The translations under genes and the position numbers were made by a program. From Bicyclus anynana (Eukaryota > Arthropoda > Insecta > Lepidoptera > Nymphalidae): a DNA stretch of 64,000 nucleotides. Shown here one piece after another: positions 54,510 to 64,000 of the stretch. The notes beneath the pieces were generated by a model that saw nothing but the letters and a program-made list of their open reading frames with translations, had not been told where the DNA came from and made no database searches. How positions within the stretch are numbered: the first letter of the stretch is position 1; each line of letters starts with the position of its first letter. The DNA lies in assembly GCF_947172395.1 (NCBI RefSeq), contig NC_069094.1:2440501-2504500 (forward strand), read 5' to 3'.

Positions 54510-55565
54510 ACACAAATCAACAAAAAAAAAGTGGAACGTCACAAGTATTCGCGAGTATATACTCGTAGATATGGACGCTCTGTTATTCATAACGATCTAT
54601 GCGCCCCTAGCTGATTGAACAAGATACGGCAACTCGTTTAAAAAAACCCGTTGCCTGTGATCCGGACGCGAGGCCGATACAATTTGTGTAAAGGTCAGCG
54701 CAGACTGAGTAGGTATACGGAGGAAAAATTAATTCAATAAACTCGTTGTGGAAAAGGAAAATGAAAATGTCTGGTCTAGATTTCGAAATAGCGACATCCA
54801 CTGGGATTCTATAATGTTTCTCATACGTATCCATTAATAAAATTCCAATCAGATGCAGAACCTAGGATTTAGTAAGGCTTACTAGATGATTTTGTTATTG
54901 AATCTGCTTTGACGAAGTTAATTTGTCTTTTATTTGTAGTCAATCCTTTTTGAGCTCTAGTTACTGAAAGGTTACCTTCACGTATAATTTGGAGTACTCT
55001 ATCATGACAACGTGAGTAAAGACCCCTATCCAGGAGCACCTTGTGTTCAACCAAAACTGATAGAACATTATTTTTGTCGTAAATACGTCTATTAAAAACA
55101 AATGTAACAAAATCGGCGGAAATAGTTTGGTACATAACTATCTCTCCATCAAAAATTTAGTAACACTATTCGATAGCTAAAGGACTGACGGGATTTTGAT
55201 AAGTCACGCTCGGGGAAGGAGTAAACATTATTATCAAACGATTTTCTGTTTGCCTATCTATGGTGTGCGCTGAGCCTAACGCGTCTGCAACGGATGTCAA
55301 TTCTCTTTTGAAACCTGACGCCCTTTGTACAGCGCCTACCTTTGAACAATATTTTGTTAATATTTACGCTATTTTTGTGCTTCACTACCCTTTATGCCAT
55401 TTGCCCTCAAACACTGGCTTACAAAGAAAACATTAATAAGAACCTAAATATATGAGAAACCTATATGAGAAACCTAAATAGAATATCTAGATATAGGCTT
55501 TACTCCCTGCGGCCGAAGACACCAGAGGAATGCAGATATCGTAAAGGATGAAAACAGACAGGCAC
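54510..55565. other. Stretch without recognised features
   Basis: The minus-strand frame 54869-55135 (88 codons) has no recognisable domain, and no repeat of this segment was seen in the window. Confidence 0.4.
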
Positions 55566-55570
55566 ATAGA

Positions 55571-55895
55571 CGGCCTCCATAGCCCAATGGTATGCTCGGT
55601 GTATTTACAAAACGGATGTCCAGGGTTCGATCCCCGGCTGAGCCGATTGAAATTATGTTACTTTTTCCAGGTCTGGCTGGCGGGAGACTTCGGCCGTGGC
55701 TAGTTACCAACTTACCGGCAAAGATGTACTGCCAACCGATTTACTGGTAGCGTTCCGGTACGATATCGTGTAGAAACCGAAAGGGGGACTTTCGTCCTCC
55801 TCCCACCAACTTAGCCCGCTTCCATCTTAGATTTCATCATGACTTATCATCAGGTGAGATTGTAGTCAAGGGCTCACTTGTAGAGAATAAAAAAA
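55571..55895 (+). repeat. SINE-1, full-length copy
   Basis: The head 'gacggcctccatagcccaat' has a decayed A box but an intact B box 'ggttcgatcc'. The body is standard with a few base insertions, tail to about 55895. Confidence 0.9.
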
Positions 55896-56384
55896 GCCTG
55901 CGAGCTGTATTGGAACGATTAAGACCGGCCGGTCTCACTGTGAAGTATCCAAATTTAATTTTATACAAAAAAAAAACACCTAACATTAAAATATGATACC
56001 TTACACAGGCGATAGCGAAACGCGTATAAATAACAACTCTATCGAATCACTCGTGCACCCATACTATTGTAACAACATGGTTTATCAATACTTTTGTTAC
56101 ACGTAACGAATGCACGTTTCACTGTTATTGAATATCAAAGGATGTAGGGAATGTAACGGATATTAATACCCTTTAACTCTTTACACATATGAAGTGTGTT
56201 TTTTTAATATTTGCCATATTATGACTTGACGGGTAGCAGCGGAGTGATTGTACCAATATTTTGTAGTAGAGGAAACATCTCGAGCAGGTAGGATTTGTGA
56301 CTAGCTGTAGGGTTGAGGGATCCCTTTTTAATGCATAAACATTCATCTCCCCTGTCCGACATGTTGTCTATGCCCACACTAAAC

Positions 56385-56790
56385 AATTTATGATCAATAA
56401 TTACAAAATAAAACGTTATCAATAATTACAATACAAAACATTATTGCACAAAATCACCAACGCGACTAGCAGCGTGACGGTGTCCACGCTGCCTAACAAA
56501 CAACTGAGCTCAAGTCATCAAATACCCTCTTATTTATACCCTTACTGTTGCAACAACTTCGTACAAATATCACAATAACATAAATACCTTATCAGCCGAT
56601 AAACGTCCACTGCTGGACATAGGCCTCTTGCATGGACCTCCAAGCACAACGATCTCGAGCCACCAGCATCCAGCGGCTCCCTGCAACCCGCTTGATATCC
56701 TCCGTCCACCTAGTGGGGGGACGTCAAACACTGCGCTTAACATAACATAAATAATGAATGTCAATACCTCCCGTAATCGTGGAACTCCTA
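56385..56790. repeat. Dispersed repeat interrupted by an RTE end
   Basis: 'cagcgtgacggtgtccacgc', 'caactgagctcaagtcatca' and 'aataccctcttatttata' match 6535-6780. The continuation 'aataatgaatgtcaatac' appears only after the RTE insertion. Confidence 0.8.
56587..56741 (-). mobile_element. RTE-type LINE 3' end with target duplication
   Basis: Antisense RTE: 'ttatcagccgataaacgtcc', 'ctccaagcacaacgatctcg', 'cttgatatcctccgtccacc'. It is flanked by ATAACATAAATA on both sides (56575-56586 and 56742-56753). Severely 5'-truncated (about 155 bp). Confidence 0.88.
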
Positions 56791-56805
56791 ACAATATATT
56801 TTTTT

Positions 56806-56949
56806 TATTATAACCAATATTCGCGTTCCCCTCTAATTAGTCCTGAAAGACTGTGTTAGGAGTGGGTGGGACAATCCAACGGGCGGGGATCGAACCCCCG
56901 CCTCTCGGTGATGATTCCGACTCCTTTACCACTGAGCTACTGAGGCTAT
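56806..56949 (-). repeat. SINE-3, best copy with tRNA-like head
   Basis: On the minus strand the head reads 'agcctcagtagctcagtggt' (A-box-like) and then 'gggggttcgatccccgcc' (B box with pairing T-arm). It is tRNA-like over about 72 bases (56877-56949). The body continues 'ggattgtcccacccactcct' to 'aatattggttataata'. As the body is shared with 42288-42442, it is a SINE, not a functional tRNA gene. Confidence 0.85.
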
Positions 56950-57027
56950 AGATGTATCTGTGGATATCTGTGTCTGAGTGGTAATTTTGCTCTTTTCTTA
57001 TTAAAATATGGCTCAGTAGTATGCATT

Positions 57028-57300
57028 TTTTTATTCTTTACAAAATAGCCCTTTATTGCAATCACAACTGATGGTAAGTGCAGTCTAAGATGGAAGCAGG
57101 CTAACTTATTAGGCGTAGGGTAAATATCCACTCCCATTTCAGTTTTCACAGACATCGTACCGGAACGCTAAATCACTTGGCGGTACGTTTTTGCCGGTAG
57201 AGTGGTAATTAGCAATGGCCGTAGCCTCCCGCCACCCAGGATCGAACCCAGAACCTCCGTCCTGTATATCCATGGCGCATACCGCCACGGAGGCCGTAGA
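57028..57300 (-). repeat. SINE-1 copy
   Basis: Reverse strand: T-run at 57029-57034, body, B box as 'gatcgaaccca', head end 'gccacggaggccgt'. The block 'agacctggacaaattaagaa' is deleted, joining 'cctcccgcc' to 'acccaggatcg'. Confidence 0.88.
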
Positions 57301-57309
57301 TTTTTTAAT

Positions 57310-58225
57310 GTTAGAAGATTAATAGTATTAAAATTTTGCAACGATAAATTCAGCGATTTTTTACGTTCAATTTTAGGCAACGAAAAGTGCTGCAAAAATT
57401 TTATTTGAAGTGCTCTCAGCTGCCATCTTCAGTTAATCCCATAGCTCTCACAAGGTAATAGGCGAAGAGATGATGGCAGTATTTTATAGTAGTTTAATGC
57501 AATATAAGTTCTTTAATAAAAGAAATCATTAAAATTTATCGTTCTCGCGACATAGTAAAAGTAACTTCCCTCTAAAAAGAACAAAATTAATAAAAAATAC
57601 TGAAAGAAAGAAGTATTTGTTCAAGAAAAGTGCGATATAACTGTGAAATATAAAGCCAGAAAAAAAGTTGCTTTATAAGAAATGAAGTTATATACAAAAA
57701 AAATGTTGCTAATAGAAAATCTTGATAAGACCACTTTTATATTCCATAGTTTAATTACTTCCTTTATTTGTACTTTCAATATCAAGTATTAAATTAATAT
57801 GTGTAATATGTTTGTTTGTATAATTTCTGCAAATCAAATTATTATAATTAACTCGTACTTACATCGAATATTAGAAATATAATTTTATTCTAAAATTCAT
57901 TACTTAATTATGGAATTTATTTTCAATAAGTATTGTGTTTTTATTATATGGTGACATCGCAGTGTTAGTATGAAATGCATATAAAATTATAGTGATGAAA
58001 AAACGACTACTGTCTCTTGGGCTATGATCAAAGTTTTGCAACGAGAGCCCCCTGCAGATGTCGCTAACGAGATTGCATCTTAACGTTAAAGTAGTATTGG
58101 ATCTGATCCGAGTAAATAAATTTAATAAAATTCCATAGACCACCTTTATTAAGAACTCGTATTCCAATATATCTGATGGAGTAGGAATCTACTGCTATGC
58201 ACGTACTGGGAACAATTCCATAAAA
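57310..58225. other. AT-rich stretch without recognised features
   Basis: No repeat family or coding region was recognised. Confidence 0.45.
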
Positions 58226-58229
58226 TTAA

Positions 58230-58722
58230 ATTTGCATATGGAAAAATTCCGCCGCCGAACCGCCAAACCCAACTCTGCTGGGCTGCATTCGGGAAACTTC
58301 GTGACATCTTTTCGTCCGAAATTCCTCGGTGCCTGAAGACAAAAGTCTTCGAACAGTGCGTGTTGCCAGTGATGACCTATGGTTCCGAGACTTGGTCGCT
58401 AACTATGGCCCTCATAAGAAGGCTCAGAGCCACACAGCGGGCGATAAAACGAGCTATGTTAGGAATATCTCTGCGTGATCGAATCAGAAATGAGGAGATC
58501 CGCAGAAGAACTAAAGTCACCGACATAGCTCAACGAGTTGCGAAACTAAAGTGACAATGGGCGGGGCACATAGTTAGAAGAACTGATGGACTGACGACAT
58601 CAAGCGAGTCGCAGGGATTCGCTGGATGCAGGTGGCTCAGTATCTTGATGTTTGAAAGTCCCTACAAAAGGCCTATGTCCTGTAGTGGACGTAAATCGGC
58701 TGATATGATGACGATGATGATG
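58230..58722 (+). mobile_element. RTE-type LINE C-terminal coding end
   Basis: This copy reaches furthest 5'. One frame reads 'CLKTKVFEQCVLPVMTYGSE', 'TWSLTMALIRRLRATQRAIK' and 'RAMLGISLRDRIRNEEIRRR', the conserved region after the RT domain of RTE-type LINEs. The frame stops at 58552-58554 where other copies have a tryptophan codon (tga for tgg). About 80 bases are deleted after 'gaactgatgga'. It ends 'atcggctgatatg' and (GAT)n. Confidence 0.88.
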
Positions 58723-58724
58723 AT

Positions 58725-59030
58725 GGAAAAATTAAAACCAAATCATTATCACTCACATATGTCCTGGATGACCTGGTGTACTGGATTTATTGTGATGTGT
58801 GGCATAATTTCGGAATTAAACGTATTTTTCTTTCTTTCTTTCATAGAGTAGAGAGGAGTTAGAACCTAAACCCACAAAGCTGTTCCGGTACGGGTTCGCG
58901 GGCTTAGGGTTTGATTCTTTGACAATCACTCAGACTAACAGTATACCGTGTTCTCCAAGACACGAGGGTTTAACAACACCTACTTCCTAACTACGGGCGA
59001 TTTGTTAATGAGAATTGGGAAAGAAGAAAA
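58725..59030. other. Stretch without recognised features
   Basis: No family recognised. A weak B-box-like 'gggtttgattct' lies near 58907. Confidence 0.35.
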
Positions 59031-59039
59031 TAGGCTCGA

Positions 59040-59160
59040 TCGATTTTGAAAATTCTTTCACCAATAGAAAGCCACGTTATATATAAGTGAAATAGGCTAA
59101 ATTTGATCGCCATATTCCTACGGGAAAGGGAAATACGCGGGTGAAACCTTGAGGCTTGTG
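59040..59160 (+). mobile_element. Helitron-like piece, 3' part
   Basis: 'gattttgaaaattctttcac', 'gaaagccacgttatatataa' and 'atacgcgggtgaaaccttga'. The 5' start and CTAG tip are not recognisable. Confidence 0.65.
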
Positions 59161-59491
59161 CGAGTATTCTTTACATTTCAGCTTACTTGTGAAAATAAAT
59201 CATAATTATAACACCACACATAAGAGGTGCATTTTTATATGTGTGTATGTGGATCTGTGTGGTAAATTGGATCAAATTAATGTACTGATTTTTAAATAGT
59301 ATTAAAATTTGTTTTTTTAGTTGTTAGCTTGTTTAGCAAAATAAAATGAATTTATATCTAAACTAATAAAGAGGTACTAATAAATAAAGTGATAAAGTTT
59401 GTGGCCCTTTCAGGCCCAAAATTTTTTTTGTAAGATTGTTATGATTGATTAAGGAAGATGGGTTGAGAGGTCTTTAAGGCGTATGTATAAA

Positions 59492-61700
59492 TTAATAAAA
59501 AAATTCTGTAACACCCCTAGGACCTGCAACTACCCCTGCAAGATAGTGACGTTTGGGCTTTAAGATGCCTAGTGCACGATCGTGTAGGTGGTCGGTTTTA
59601 GGGTTTAAAAATATTCGATAGTAAATAAAACAACAGTAAAAATGAAAAAAAGACAATGTTTTTATTAAAATTATATTAATGGTTTTTAATTTTTTTTTGT
59701 GATAAGCTGCAAAACAGTTTTGTTTCCTCGTGAGGCACAGGTAAACGTCGCACTTTTCACACTTAATTTTAGATCGGCTTCGACATCTTTCCAATCTACA
59801 CGCACGAGGATTATCAATTTCCTCAAAGGCTGGGAGATGGTCATAGCCATCATATCTTTTAGCTGTAGAGGGTTGATTAGACCTCTTATACTTTGGCGTG
59901 TTTGGTACTAAATTTTCAACCTCATTTTGGTCATCATCACTACTTGCAGACCTCCTTTGGCGAACAGGCGAATTTGTAAGTCCGTCTGCTACTTGCATTC
60001 TAAATTCTATTAAATTCATAATTTTATTGCTTTGGATTTGAGTTGCTGCACATTAAATCTTATACAGACGCCACGCATTGCAAACAGCTAGATCAATAAA
60101 ATGGAGTATTACCTTCAATGTCCATTGTCTTGTTTTTATAAACGTGCGATAATACTCCATAGATTGGTCGAGTATATCCACACCTCCCATGTGCCTGTTG
60201 TAATTGGCAATGGTTTTTGGTGCAGAGACGTCAATATACCCTGTGCAACTTTTATCCCAGCGTTTCAAAAAAACGGTATCGTCTGCAGAAGTGCAATTTG
60301 ATGCGACTAGCACAGACTTGTTGTCCATCCATTTCACAACTACGATGTCGTCACATACGAATTGTTGAGATTCACCACGCTTCATCCGGCGATCAGGTTT
60401 AAAGTCAATGTTTTTGCGTTCTGGTTCATCATTAACGTTGCTGTACCGTGCAGTCCGATCGAATTTAATTTTTCAAGTAATGGTATTGAAGAGAAGTATC
60501 GATCAAAGTAAATACAGCTGCTTCTAGGAATAGATTTCGAGAGATGCAAGATCACCGCTGCTCCAACCCCTAAAGATCTGTCCCCGAACGGAGTATCAAA
60601 ACCTCTGTATACTTCAAAATCGATCATAAGACCATCATGACTTGTGGCCACAAAAATTTTAAGACCTTGAGGTCGAGGCTTGCTTTTAATAACCTGTCGA
60701 AGCCCGCGAGGGCAAACACCGCTGAAAGGAAGCATTTGTTCGTCTATAGAGTAAAAACCTGGCTGCCTTTCTAATCGATCACAAGCTCGTTTGTCCCGGT
60801 CTAGTATCGGTTGGATTTTCCATAGGGTACTATTACTACCTGGCTCAGCTGTGTCACTGTCCACAACATGGAAAGCTGAACGCAATGTCTTGAATCTTTC
60901 TCTGGCCATGATTTTTGCCACTATGTCCGCATGCCATCTCGCCAATACATGTACAGTCGTGGATACGAGATAACACCCATGATTAAGTGAATGCCAACAA
61001 GCTTTTTCAATTCTATGGCATTCGTATTTAGGATACAGCCAGTGCGACGCATGTAGTAGTTGTTGGTACACATAGCTGAATGTTCAAAAAACTCGTCGTC
61101 AAAATAGTCGTTAAAATATTCCATGGGACTTCGAATAGCTGCTGGGCGAGCCCGAGGAAGATAGTTATGTTCTTTTTGATTGAAAGATACCTGTTTCCAA
61201 ATCCTTCTTCTGACTTCCGGACGTCTACAGGCTACATTTCCAGTCCTATGTACAACCGGGGGCGGTATTGGGGTACACGACGAACGAATTTCAACAGCAG
61301 GGTTCTGGTTCGATGAGTTTCTAAAAAGCATGTCATCATCATCACCTAGTCCTTCTACCTCCGAATCGTTGCCATCTCCAAGCAGTTGTAACACCAAATC
61401 GCTAGTTAGCTCGACCCCTGCCAAAAATAAAATATTATTTGTAAATAAATTGAAAAAATATCAGTCTTTTACTAAAACCGTCTAAACTGGTAATGAACCC
61501 GAACGTCACGATAGTGATAATACAGTTTTAATGTAATATTTTTGATTGAAAAATCTCACGTAAATATGTTATGAACTTAGAAACAAGTAGACTAAGATTT
61601 CTATAATGAAATAACAACAACAATATACTAGTTTTATAGAAATTTGCCAAAAAAATGGTTACTTACTATTACCGCCGCCATCGTCAAAAAACGCTGCCAT
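59492..61700 (-). pseudogene. piggyBac-type transposase, broken
   Basis: This would encode a DDD transposase that cuts and pastes the element at TTAA sites. The first exon is predicted at 61667-61700 (start ATG at 61698-61700; 'MAAFFDDGGGN'), with donor GTAAGT at 61661-61666 and acceptor ...TTGGCAG ending at 61418. Exon 2 continues in phase ('RVELTSDLVLQLL', then an acidic stretch). Next come the DNA-binding-like N-terminal block ('SPMEYFNDYFDDEFFE') and the catalytic core: Asp in 'FYSIDEQMLPFSG' (60742-60744), Asp in 'CIYFDRYFSSIPLLEKL' (60502-60504) and Asp in 'NYNRHMGGVDILDQS' (60176-60178). Last is a C-terminal Cys-rich finger, C-x4-C-x7-C-x2-C-x4-C-x6-C-x4-H (59701-59800). Breaks: a frameshift near 60925-60945, another near 60440-60450, and one in-frame TAA just before 'CAATQIQ' (about 60050). 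The frame then runs past the finger to a stop near 59492, with no sensible sequence after about 59690. The three aspartates are kept but no intact protein can be made. High confidence for the family. Confidence 0.9.
61418..61666 (-). other. Predicted 249-bp intron in the transposase
   Basis: The donor A|GTAAGT (61661-61667) and acceptor TTTTTGGCAG|GG (ending 61418) join the short ATG exon to the main frame without a phase change. Stops in the intervening sequence rule out a read-through frame. It is inferred from sequence only. Confidence 0.7.
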
Positions 61701-61969
61701 CTTTGTCACCTCACTGATGCCAACTAACAAGCAAAACGCGCGAAATATATTTTTTACTAGGATGTCTAAGTCGTGCATGATCGTGCGATGCCGGTCTCGC
61801 TCTACAAAGATGCTTCGGAACGGCGCGGGAATTTAAAAAAATAATGTGCACGATCGTTTTAAACGGGCTTGAAAGGGTTAAGCTCTGAACGTTACATAGG
61901 TTTTATTTTATACTCGTTTTCTCACAGGAACGGGAACTACGCGGGTGAAACTGCTTGGCTCGTTCAAAT

Positions 61970-62388
61970 TTTTGTCTAACTTGCCCTAAATATCACATAC
62001 GTATAAAGTTTAAGCATCCTCATGAATAAGTATTTTATTCCTTAAACCTAAAGATTAATACCTATTCACCAGAGTGAAGCAAAATAAACATTCTTTAAAT
62101 ATGATTTTGAATAAACGTCGGAACTTTACAACCTCCCCCGAGTAGGTAACGAAGTTCTTTGAAAGGTTAATTTATCCGAAGTTGTCAAAGCGAACGAAAG
62201 AAGTTGTTAATTTCTGATAAGGGCTAGAGTTTATGAATCTTGAACTTATTATTGAATAGATGTTTATAAATTGTAGCTATAGATATTTTACGTATCTTAA
62301 AATGCAACGATAGATAAATTATTGTCGGAATTATTTAAATTATTTTGTATGAAATTTTGTTTTAGGTAACAAAATATTAGTTTTTGAC
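61970..62388. other. AT-rich stretch without recognised features
   Basis: No repeat family or coding region was recognised. Confidence 0.45.
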
Positions 62389-62389
62389 T

Positions 62390-62514
62390 GGTGGAAAGGC
62401 TTCGGCCGTGGCTAGTTAACTACCGCCCTACCGGTAAAGACGTACCGCCAAGAGATTTAGCGTTCCCGTACGAAGTCGTGTAGAAACCGAAAGGGGTGTG
62501 GATTTTAATCCTCA
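62390..62514 (+). repeat. SINE-1, internal fragment
   Basis: 'tggtggaaaggcttcggccg', 'ctagttaactaccgccctac' and 'ggtgtggattttaatcctc'. Both ends are missing; it abuts a SINE-2 piece. Confidence 0.85.
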
Positions 62515-62632
62515 CATAACTGAAAAGTTGGAGGTGCATGCCCCGGACCGGATTCGAACCTACGCCTTCCGAATCGAAGACAGAGGTCAGAGCCAAACAT
62601 GGGTTGTCAATGAATGATTATGATGAGTTAAA
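62513..62632 (-). repeat. SINE-2, head and tail joined
   Basis: 'cacataactgaaaagttgga' and 'ggattcgaacctacgc' (head side), then 'agagccaaacatgggttgtc' and a GAT-like tail. The order suggests a deleted or rearranged copy. Confidence 0.75.
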
Positions 62633-62654
62633 TTAAAAATCCCTTGTTCGTAAC

Positions 62655-63062
62655 TGTGGGCCTAATAAGAAAGCTCAGTTTCACATAGCGGGCGATGGAA
62701 CGAGCTATGCTAGGAGTATTTCTGCGTGATCGAATCAGAAATGAGGAGATCCGCACAAGAACTAAACTCACCGCCATAGCTCAACGAGTCGCGAAGCTGA
62801 AGTGGCAATGGGCGGGGCACATAGTTCGAAGAGCCGATGGACGTTGGGGTGCCAAGGTGCTGGAATGGCGACCCCGCACCGGAAAGCGCAGTGTTAGTCG
62901 ATCCCCCACCAGGTGGACTGACGACATCAAGCGAGTCGCAGGTATTCGCTGGATGCAGATGGCTCAGTATCGTGATGTTTGGAAGTCCCTACAAAAGGCC
63001 TATGTCCTGCAGTGGACGTCCATCGGCTGACATGATGATGATTATGATGATGATGATGACGA
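62655..63062 (+). mobile_element. RTE-type LINE 3' end with open frame
   Basis: The frame 62695-63030 is open for 111 codons: 'MERAMLGVFLRDRIRNEEIR', 'AQRVAKLKWQWAGHIVRRAD', 'RWTDDIKRVAGIRWMQMAQY' and 'KAYVLQWTSIG' before the stop. It is the C-terminal end of the ORF2-type protein of RTE LINEs (endonuclease plus reverse transcriptase); neither catalytic domain is in this fragment. A (GAT)n tail follows at 63033-63062. Best 3' copy in the window; the start codon is not a real translation start. Confidence 0.9.
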
Positions 63063-63067
63063 TAAAG

Positions 63068-63455
63068 ATGATATTATAAAGAGGAAAACTTTGTTTGTTT
63101 GTAATGATTAGGCTCAAAAACTACTGGACCGATTTTAAAAATTCTTTCACTATTCGAAAGCTACATTATCTACAAGTAACAAAGGCTAAATTTTATTTTG
63201 AAAAAAAATTGTGTTCTGTGAGATATTTAGGTTTTTCGGACACAAGATGTCCGATCAACCAGAAAAGTTACTTATTTTGCGTACGCTGCCTAAACTATTA
63301 AAGATAGAATCATAAAATGTTCTAATTAATTGTAGATCTTAAAAATATCTACAAAAAACTATCTAAGGTAGTGTAGGGGTAGGTTAGGGGTAGGGTAGGG
63401 GTAATTGAATGTTTACATCGAGTTTCACGCGAACGAAATCGCGGGTGTCTGCTAG
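63068..63455 (+). mobile_element. Helitron-like element, long subfamily
   Basis: 5' side 'atattataaagaggaaaact' and 'ctactggaccgatttta', then a G-rich minisatellite (63369-63402), 'gtttacatcgagtttcacgc' and 'gcgggtgtctg' with CTAG at 63452-63455. It follows directly after the RTE tail. Non-coding. Confidence 0.8.
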
Positions 63456-63678
63456 TTTTCAATAAAAATCAACTATGCAAATACCCTGTAATAGGTAGTC
63501 CAAAGTTTAACCAACCGCTTTGCCACACAAAGTTTATTTTCCTTAACCGTAACATGTAAAGGAACACTTCCAAAGGTTAATAACAACTTGTCAAACAAAA
63601 CTTTAACAAGTCGATAATTCATATTAAAACGTTGAGCTTAAGATGTCGAGTCTTAAAACTCAGGATATTAAAATATTA

Positions 63679-63708
63679 ACATCACTGGCGGTTCCAAGCC
63701 AGTGATGT
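63679..63708. repeat. Perfect 11-bp hairpin
   Basis: ACATCACTGGC pairs with GCCAGTGATGT around an 8-base loop. The nearby 'cactggcttggcaccgcc' (63770) repeats part of the arm. Confidence 0.8.
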
Positions 63709-63766
63709 TTTAATTAAATACGTTTAAACTACAAAATTTCTGTGGTTATTTAAATTTAATTAAAAC

Positions 63767-63873
63767 ACGACACTGGCTTGGCACCGCCTTCAAACTGATC
63801 AGAAGGTAGCACATAGGTAGGATGTTATTTTTTGCTTTTTAGTTAAAGTTATTTTTTGAGTTGGAAGTCGGTT
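63767..63873. mobile_element. Right half of the fold-back element at 39358-39630
   Basis: 'cactggcttggcaccgcctt', 'aaactgatcagaagg', 'gatgttattttttgcttttt' and 'ggaagtcggtt' match 39530-39630 in order. Confidence 0.75.
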
Positions 63874-64000
63874 GAATTTTTTTATTAAAATTTTTATTTT
63901 TTTATTTTTAGTGTTAGTATACCCACTGCGTGTGTACAGTCGCAATCCATCTAAGTGGAAAGTTCTCATCAATACAAATTTATCCAGTCCAAACACAAGG

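Larger units (their letters stand above)
59405..61877 (-). mobile_element. piggyBac-type DNA transposon, nearly complete
   Basis: The ends are CCCTTTCAGGCCC (59405-59417) and GGGCTTGAAAGGG (61865-61877), inverted repeats of 13 bp with one mismatch. The CCC start and the TTAA right after the right end (61878-61881) are typical of piggyBac elements. The left flank is GTGG instead of TTAA, so the duplication is not intact. The length, 2473 bp, fits the superfamily. Subterminal palindromic motifs close to GTGCACGATCGTG occur at 59572-59584, 61773-61785 and 61846-61857. It contains the broken transposase on the minus strand. Confidence 0.88.
59358..61966 (+). mobile_element. Helitron-like piece apparently split by the piggyBac-type element
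   Basis: Just left of the transposon, 'atctaaactaataaagaggt' and 'aaagtttgtg' resemble the Helitron 5' end ('actaatattataaagagga', 'aactttgtttg'). Just right, 'aacgttacataggttttatt' and 'gggaactacgcgggtgaaac' resemble its 3' part. The two sides do not join cleanly, so the nesting is likely but not proven. Confidence 0.5.

Noticed and set aside
56877..56949. A free-standing tRNA gene on the minus strand
   Set aside because: The head is tRNA-like with A and B boxes, but it is followed by the SINE-3 body shared with 42288-42442 and 18893-19022, so it is a SINE head.

Overview
This window looks like a piece of a lepidopteran (moth or butterfly) nuclear chromosome with no recognisable host gene. 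It is AT-rich and is built almost entirely from old, nested, mostly broken mobile elements. The evidence for Lepidoptera is the combination of tRNA-derived SINEs, RTE-type LINE 3' ends with (GAT)n tails, Helitron-like elements whose 3' ends read ...CTAG(T), and a piggyBac-type element. The species or family cannot be fixed from this sequence. I saw no bacterial genes, operons, rRNA, free-standing tRNA or CRISPR.

Dispersed families. (1) SINE-1 is a tRNA-headed SINE of about 320 bp with A and B boxes, a long unique body and an A-rich tail. It has about 14 copies; the best is at 13642-13968. (2) SINE-2 is about 300 bp, ends in GAT-like repeats, and has about 10 copies (good ones at 51427-51722 and 34265-34585). 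(3) SINE-3 has a very clean tRNA-like head (56806-56949). (4) SINE-4 is best seen at 31715-32040. (5) RTE-type LINE C-terminal ends are numerous (best 62655-63040 and 58230-58720). (6) A CR1/Jockey-like LINE 3' end with AAATC-type tails is best at 9296-9905. (7) Helitron-like elements occur in at least three subfamilies and more than 20 pieces.

Layout. 0-4.4 kb: SINE-1, RTE and an interrupted Helitron. 4.4-9 kb: SINE copies and a fold-back element. 9-14 kb: LINE, SINE-2 and SINE-1. 14-21 kb: Helitrons, a LINE tail split by a Helitron, RTE ends. 21-24 kb: palindromes and a degenerate four-unit repeat array. 25.7-26.6 kb: a duplicated segment with a shared reading frame. 26.7-34.6 kb: RTE, many Helitrons, SINE-4. 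35-40 kb: small inverted-repeat elements, and a PIF/Harbinger-like insertion in an RTE copy with its empty site visible elsewhere in the window. 40-45 kb: a LINE coding remnant, a SINE rearranged by inverted duplication, and a GC-rich fold-back. 45-58 kb: more SINEs, Helitrons and LINE ends. 58-64 kb: RTE ends and a nearly complete piggyBac-type transposon (59405-61877), whose transposase keeps its catalytic aspartates and has a predicted small intron but is broken by frameshifts and a stop.

The features do not form a pathway. What links them is insertion history: SINE in LINE, LINE end in Helitron, Helitron in LINE end, DNA transposon in LINE, and piggyBac apparently in a Helitron. A recurring oddity is a set of short, perfect or near-perfect palindromes with tiny loops; one can be read as a local inverted duplication because it lies inside a SINE of known consensus.
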